DNA of 64,000 nucleotides. It comes from Phlegmacium glaucopus. Its lineage: Eukaryota > Basidiomycota > Agaricomycetes > Agaricales > Cortinariaceae. The number at the start of each line of letters is the position of its first letter. Position 1 is the first letter of the stretch. Position numbers and translations under genes: made by a program. The stretch covers positions 62,001 through 126,000 of the forward strand of contig MU130237.1 in NCBI GenBank assembly GCA_015039465.1. The letters are read 5' to 3'. The notes beneath the pieces were generated by a model. The model did not search any database, was not told the DNA's origin, and saw only the letters and a program-made list of their open reading frames with translations. This document shows positions 60,876-64,000 of the stretch, in pieces.

Positions 60876-61792
60876 ATGCCAGTACGTTGGTCCTCATCTC
60901 ATTCTACCAACAAGAGCACTGACCAGCTGTCTTTTTGGCAGAAACATTATTGTGACTACTGTGATGTGTTCCTAACTCACGATTCTACTTCAGGCAAGTG
61001 GCTCCATCTATCAGTCGAATTCATCTGACACTCCCATACATAGTACGCAAGGCTCATAACAGCGGCAGGAATCATCTGTCCAACGTCAGGGATTACTATG
61101 CGTGTGTGTACGCGCCGTTTGGTTCTCGAAATACTGACTGATATTTGTGCAGCGTTAGGACACGACAAGGCTCAGAATATTATTGACCAAATTACATCAG
61201 CATATGAAAGCGGTGGTGGGCCTCCTCAAGGAGGATTTGGATTTGGACCTCAACACCTAGGTGGCCCGCCGCCCTCATTTGGAGGCCCTCCGATGGGATT
61301 TGGTCAACCAATGCCTCCACCTGGTTTCGGCGGACGTAAGACTTCTTCACTTTATCATCTGTAAGGATATATGACAATGGCGTTTATGTAGCTCGGCCCC
61401 CATTCCCTCCCGGACCAGGCTTTGCACCCATGATGCCCCCTGGTGCTCCACCATTCCCACCTAACGGTATGCCACCTCCGGGCATGGCTCCTGGGGGCTT
61501 TGGCGGTGAGTTTCTGAGTTTCTATGTTTCCAAGAAAATAAATCGATTGATGTCTTGTCCTATAGCTTTTCCTCCTTTTCCACCTGGTGGAGGACCCCCA
61601 GGCGGGATGTCTATGCCTCCTTTTGCTCCCAACAATCCACCGAGTAATTTCCCTCCGCCAGCTGGCAATTTCAATGGCCCACCCCCTTCTCAAGGTTCCC
61701 CACCACTGAATGTGGGCGGCCCTCCTTCACAACCTGTTCCACCAACAATTCACCCCGACAGATTACGGATGATGGGTGGTGGAAGACCATGA
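60876..61792 (+). CDS. YHC1: U1 snRNP protein C
   Basis: Zinc-finger subunit of U1 snRNP that helps select 5' splice sites. The ATG at 60876 gives MP, and after an intron KHYCDYCDVFLTHDS; this N-terminus is nearly the family consensus. Then, over introns, KAHNSGRNHLSNVRDYYA completes the Cys2His2 finger, and LGHDKAQNIIDQITSAYESG follows. The C-terminal two thirds are Gly/Pro/Met/Phe-rich, for example FGFGPQHLGGPPPSFGGPPM, as in U1-C. The end is DRLRMMGGGRP. Five introns; it would itself need U1 to be spliced. Confidence 0.94.
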
Positions 61793-61979
61793 AGTGGGTA
61801 TTTCTGTAGAGTGTACATTCTGCTAGTTTTATGTGATGTATGACATTGAGAACCTTTCGCTCTTCATTACTTGAAAACACAAAAGCATTCGTAGTTTTGA
61901 CCCTATACTAGACCCGAGCCGACTGAGTTCTATATAACCGTGACCATTGGGATAACTCCGACGCTCTCCTTTCGCAATC

Positions 61980-62577
61980 ATGTCAACGCAGCCTTTACTT
62001 CAGCGAACGGCGACAAAACGCATTGCCCTTCCTGTTCGTGTAGAACCCAAGGTTTCTTTCGCAAACGAACGAACCTTCCTATCATGGTTGCACTTCACCA
62101 TCGTCCTTGGGGGTCTCGCAGTCGGCTTGTTAAACTTTGGCGATAGGGTATGTAAAGATTAGCCCATCCCGCCATCTAATTAACATGTCCAACTTTATGT
62201 CTAGATTGGAAAAATCAGCGCTGCTCTGTTCTCCTTCGTAGGCTCGTCCATATCCATTGCCAGATAAAACCCTTAGTTGAACGACTCCTCGCTCATCTAT
62301 AGCTATGGCAATCATGGTTTATGCGCTGTATACATATCATTGGCGAGCGGCGTCTATTCGTCGCGGCGGACGGGGTCCATATGACGACAGGTTTGGTCCA
62401 GTCAGTCACCCACATTAATTCTTTCTCTCAATTCATGCTGACAATCGCTTGACCTTAGACTGTCTTGTGCATAGCCCTTCTCGGTATGTGGAATCTAGAT
62501 CCTCCCCCAACCTTCGTTCTCTGATTTTGGCTACAGTTGCTGTAACCGTCAACTTCATCCTTCGTTTTACAGAGTGA
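61980..62577 (+). CDS. VTC1: Vacuolar transporter chaperone Vtc1
   Basis: Small three-helix membrane subunit of the VTC polyphosphate polymerase on the vacuole. The ATG at 61980 starts [40 protein letters not shown] and [11 protein letters not shown] form helix 1. Exon 2 starts [12 protein letters not shown]. Exon 3 gives [20 protein letters not shown] and YDDRFGP. The last exons give [21 protein letters not shown], with TGA at 62575-62577. To keep the frame, the intron at 62242-62302 must use a GC donor (GCTCGT) with a normal AG; no GT donor gives VAMAIM. About 122 residues, normal. Its stop lies 85 bp from the SWC4 stop. Confidence 0.95.
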
Positions 62578-62662
62578 GGGTTGAGAGCTCAGAAGAACGG
62601 AACTATTGGTATTTAAGGAGTGCAAAAGATGATCTTTACACGAAAATATGAATATCTCATTT

Positions 62663-64000
62663 TTAACTGCGTTTCTGACGTTTTGTGCCGGCTCTTGTAG
62701 ACACAGTTGCCGTGGTGTCCGCCGAAGAAATGGATAGAGAACGCCGTGACTAAAAGACAGTTCAAACTTCAGACCATAGCAGATTACTTGCACCACTCAC
62801 ATGCTTCCTGCTTCTACCACTCTTCGTGCTGACAACACTTTGACCTCGTCCATCATCGCCTTCTTCAATGTCGCCATCTCCATCGCCTTGAGTATAATCT
62901 ACATCCATGGCATCATTGTTGTCTACCTTAGTCTCCCCATCCACTGACTGACTCTTCTCCCTCAATCCAAGCCTATTTCTCAGAACCTTGATGTCATAAT
63001 CGGCCTTGTCTATCAGCCTCTTGGTTTCAATCAAAGTAGTCGTGGCATCCAATAAGGATTCAAATTGAGCGACGTTCTCTCGAGTAGGTATCACCAACCG
63101 ACTGTGCGAGATGCCCAGTTCTGAAAGAGCGAGGGTGACTTTGGGTGCGATTGCAGCTTTTGGCGTTGGTAGTTTAAATGAACGGAGATAAGCAGGCTGG
63201 TGCGCCGCCTTCGTGGCAGTCGCTGTAGTTGGAACGTCTGTCCGAATGATACAGTGTTGAGCATCTCACGAACAATTTGATAAACATACAAGCATGAGAA
63301 TAGAAAGTGAATAATAATACCATAAGCAGCATTTTTGGCAGAGGGTTGCCTCTTAACCACAACAGCCGTGGATGTCGAGGGCGTAGCTGGGCTGTCGATT
63401 TCCATTGCGGCACCTTTCTTCCTTTTCTTACCATCCGGCGTAATACCAAGAGGTCCACCGTCATCTTCCACAATGTCAGGCAACCCAGAGTCCATGCCCG
63501 CTAAAGTTCTCAGAAGAGCTTCCCGTTCTTTCTTGAACTTTCGTTCGTGTTGTTCCAGTCGTTTGATTTCGATGTACAGCGCTTCTTCCTCTGCTATTTG
63601 CTCTGGAGTTCGATTTTCCAGGCTAAGTAGATATTTTTTCCTTGTTAATTCTCGTTCTAGCGGGGGGCATCAAAGGCGAACTATTCAACGTTGATGAATA
63701 GGTACCTTTGTCGAACTGGAAACTTGATATCAATTGAGCTTTGCCTGCCTCATCGCCTGGCCAAGCACGATTTCGAACCAGTTTGCGACAAACGCTGTAG
63801 TATCGATCTTTGAGGTCCTGAATAGTAGATATGTACTGAGACAGACAGATACTGTAGCTGAATGAAGTACCTCGAGAGAGCGAGATGGAGCTTCAGGATA
63901 TTCATATCTGTCATGGATGATATACCACCGCGAATCAAAATCTCGGACCAAACTGAACAGATAGTCAGTCTCCTCTTTCGTCCACTCCTTATCTGTAGAC
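62663..64000 (-). CDS. SWC4: SWR1/NuA4 subunit Swc4 (DMAP1), 5' end outside window
   Basis: Subunit shared by the SWR1 remodeler and the NuA4 acetyltransferase; needed for H2A.Z deposition. At the right edge the frame reads EWTKEETDYLFSLVRDFDSR and WYIIHDRYEY, the SANT-like DMAP1 core. DLKDRYYSVCRKLV, RNRAWPGDEAGKAQLISSF and ENRTPEQIAEEEALYIEIKR follow. The next part is LPDIVEDDGGPLGITPDGKK, then QPAYLRSFKLPTPKAAIAPK and LGISHSRLVIPTRENVAQFE. After an intron (about 62744-62794) the C-terminus is SRRSLSISSADTTATVSTRA and ends TKRQKRS, with TAA at 62663-62665. If that intron is retained, the frame stops at 62762. The N-terminus lies beyond 64000. Confidence 0.93.

Overview
The window looks like chromosomal DNA of a filamentous basidiomycete, most likely an Agaricomycete. 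The reasons are dense genes on both strands, coding regions cut by many introns of about 45-70 nt, moderate base composition, and a conserved eukaryotic gene set in fungal form: KRE6/SKN1-type glucan protein, YVC1 vacuolar channel, VTC1, LEU2, GRR1, NOB1, GINS, Arp2/3, haspin, SWC4 and a GPI-anchored GH79 enzyme. No rRNA, tRNA, CRISPR array or intact transposon was recognised. Gene models are spans from start to stop codon that include introns; splice sites were placed by eye from GT/AG signals and reading-frame continuity.

Layout. 1-9 kb: a USP36/42-type deubiquitinase (3' end outside the window), a C2H2 zinc-finger factor, an F-box protein and a KRE6/SKN1-type glucan protein. 9-24.5 kb: haspin kinase divergent from GINS subunit PSF2; YVC1 channel divergent from Arp2/3 subunit ARPC3; NOB1 divergent from LEU2; glycogen branching enzyme divergent from a RING protein. 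24.7-33.3 kb: two different RhoGEF genes tail to tail. 33.4-46 kb: an F-box-less GRR1-like LRR protein, a small membrane protein, a double amidohydrolase, a REB1-type Myb protein, a CCDC97-like protein, a C2H2 protein and a serine hydrolase. 46-54 kb: NAA10, a PAF-acetylhydrolase, a broken staphylococcal-nuclease gene, tRNA-splicing endonuclease subunit SEN15 and a GPI-anchored GH79 glycosidase. 54-64 kb: an unrecognised nuclear-looking protein, full-length GRR1, a Gag1-like protein, LSM3 divergent from U1-C, VTC1, and SWC4/DMAP1 (5' end outside the window).

The genes do not form one pathway or a biosynthetic cluster. Local themes are short divergent promoters of about 95-220 bp that pair genes (haspin/PSF2 for the cell cycle, LSM3/U1-C for splicing), two RhoGEFs facing each other, and two GRR1 paralogues about 24 kb apart that share two introns.

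The points most worth a second look are the GRR1 paralogue pair, the decaying nuclease gene with a frameshift and a nonsense codon, a non-canonical GC-AG intron in VTC1, a start codon split by an intron in the PAF-acetylhydrolase, a Gln in place of the catalytic-loop Asn in haspin, and a cluster of four different 10-bp tandem duplications upstream of the GH79 gene. I did not find a convincing previously undescribed multi-gene system.
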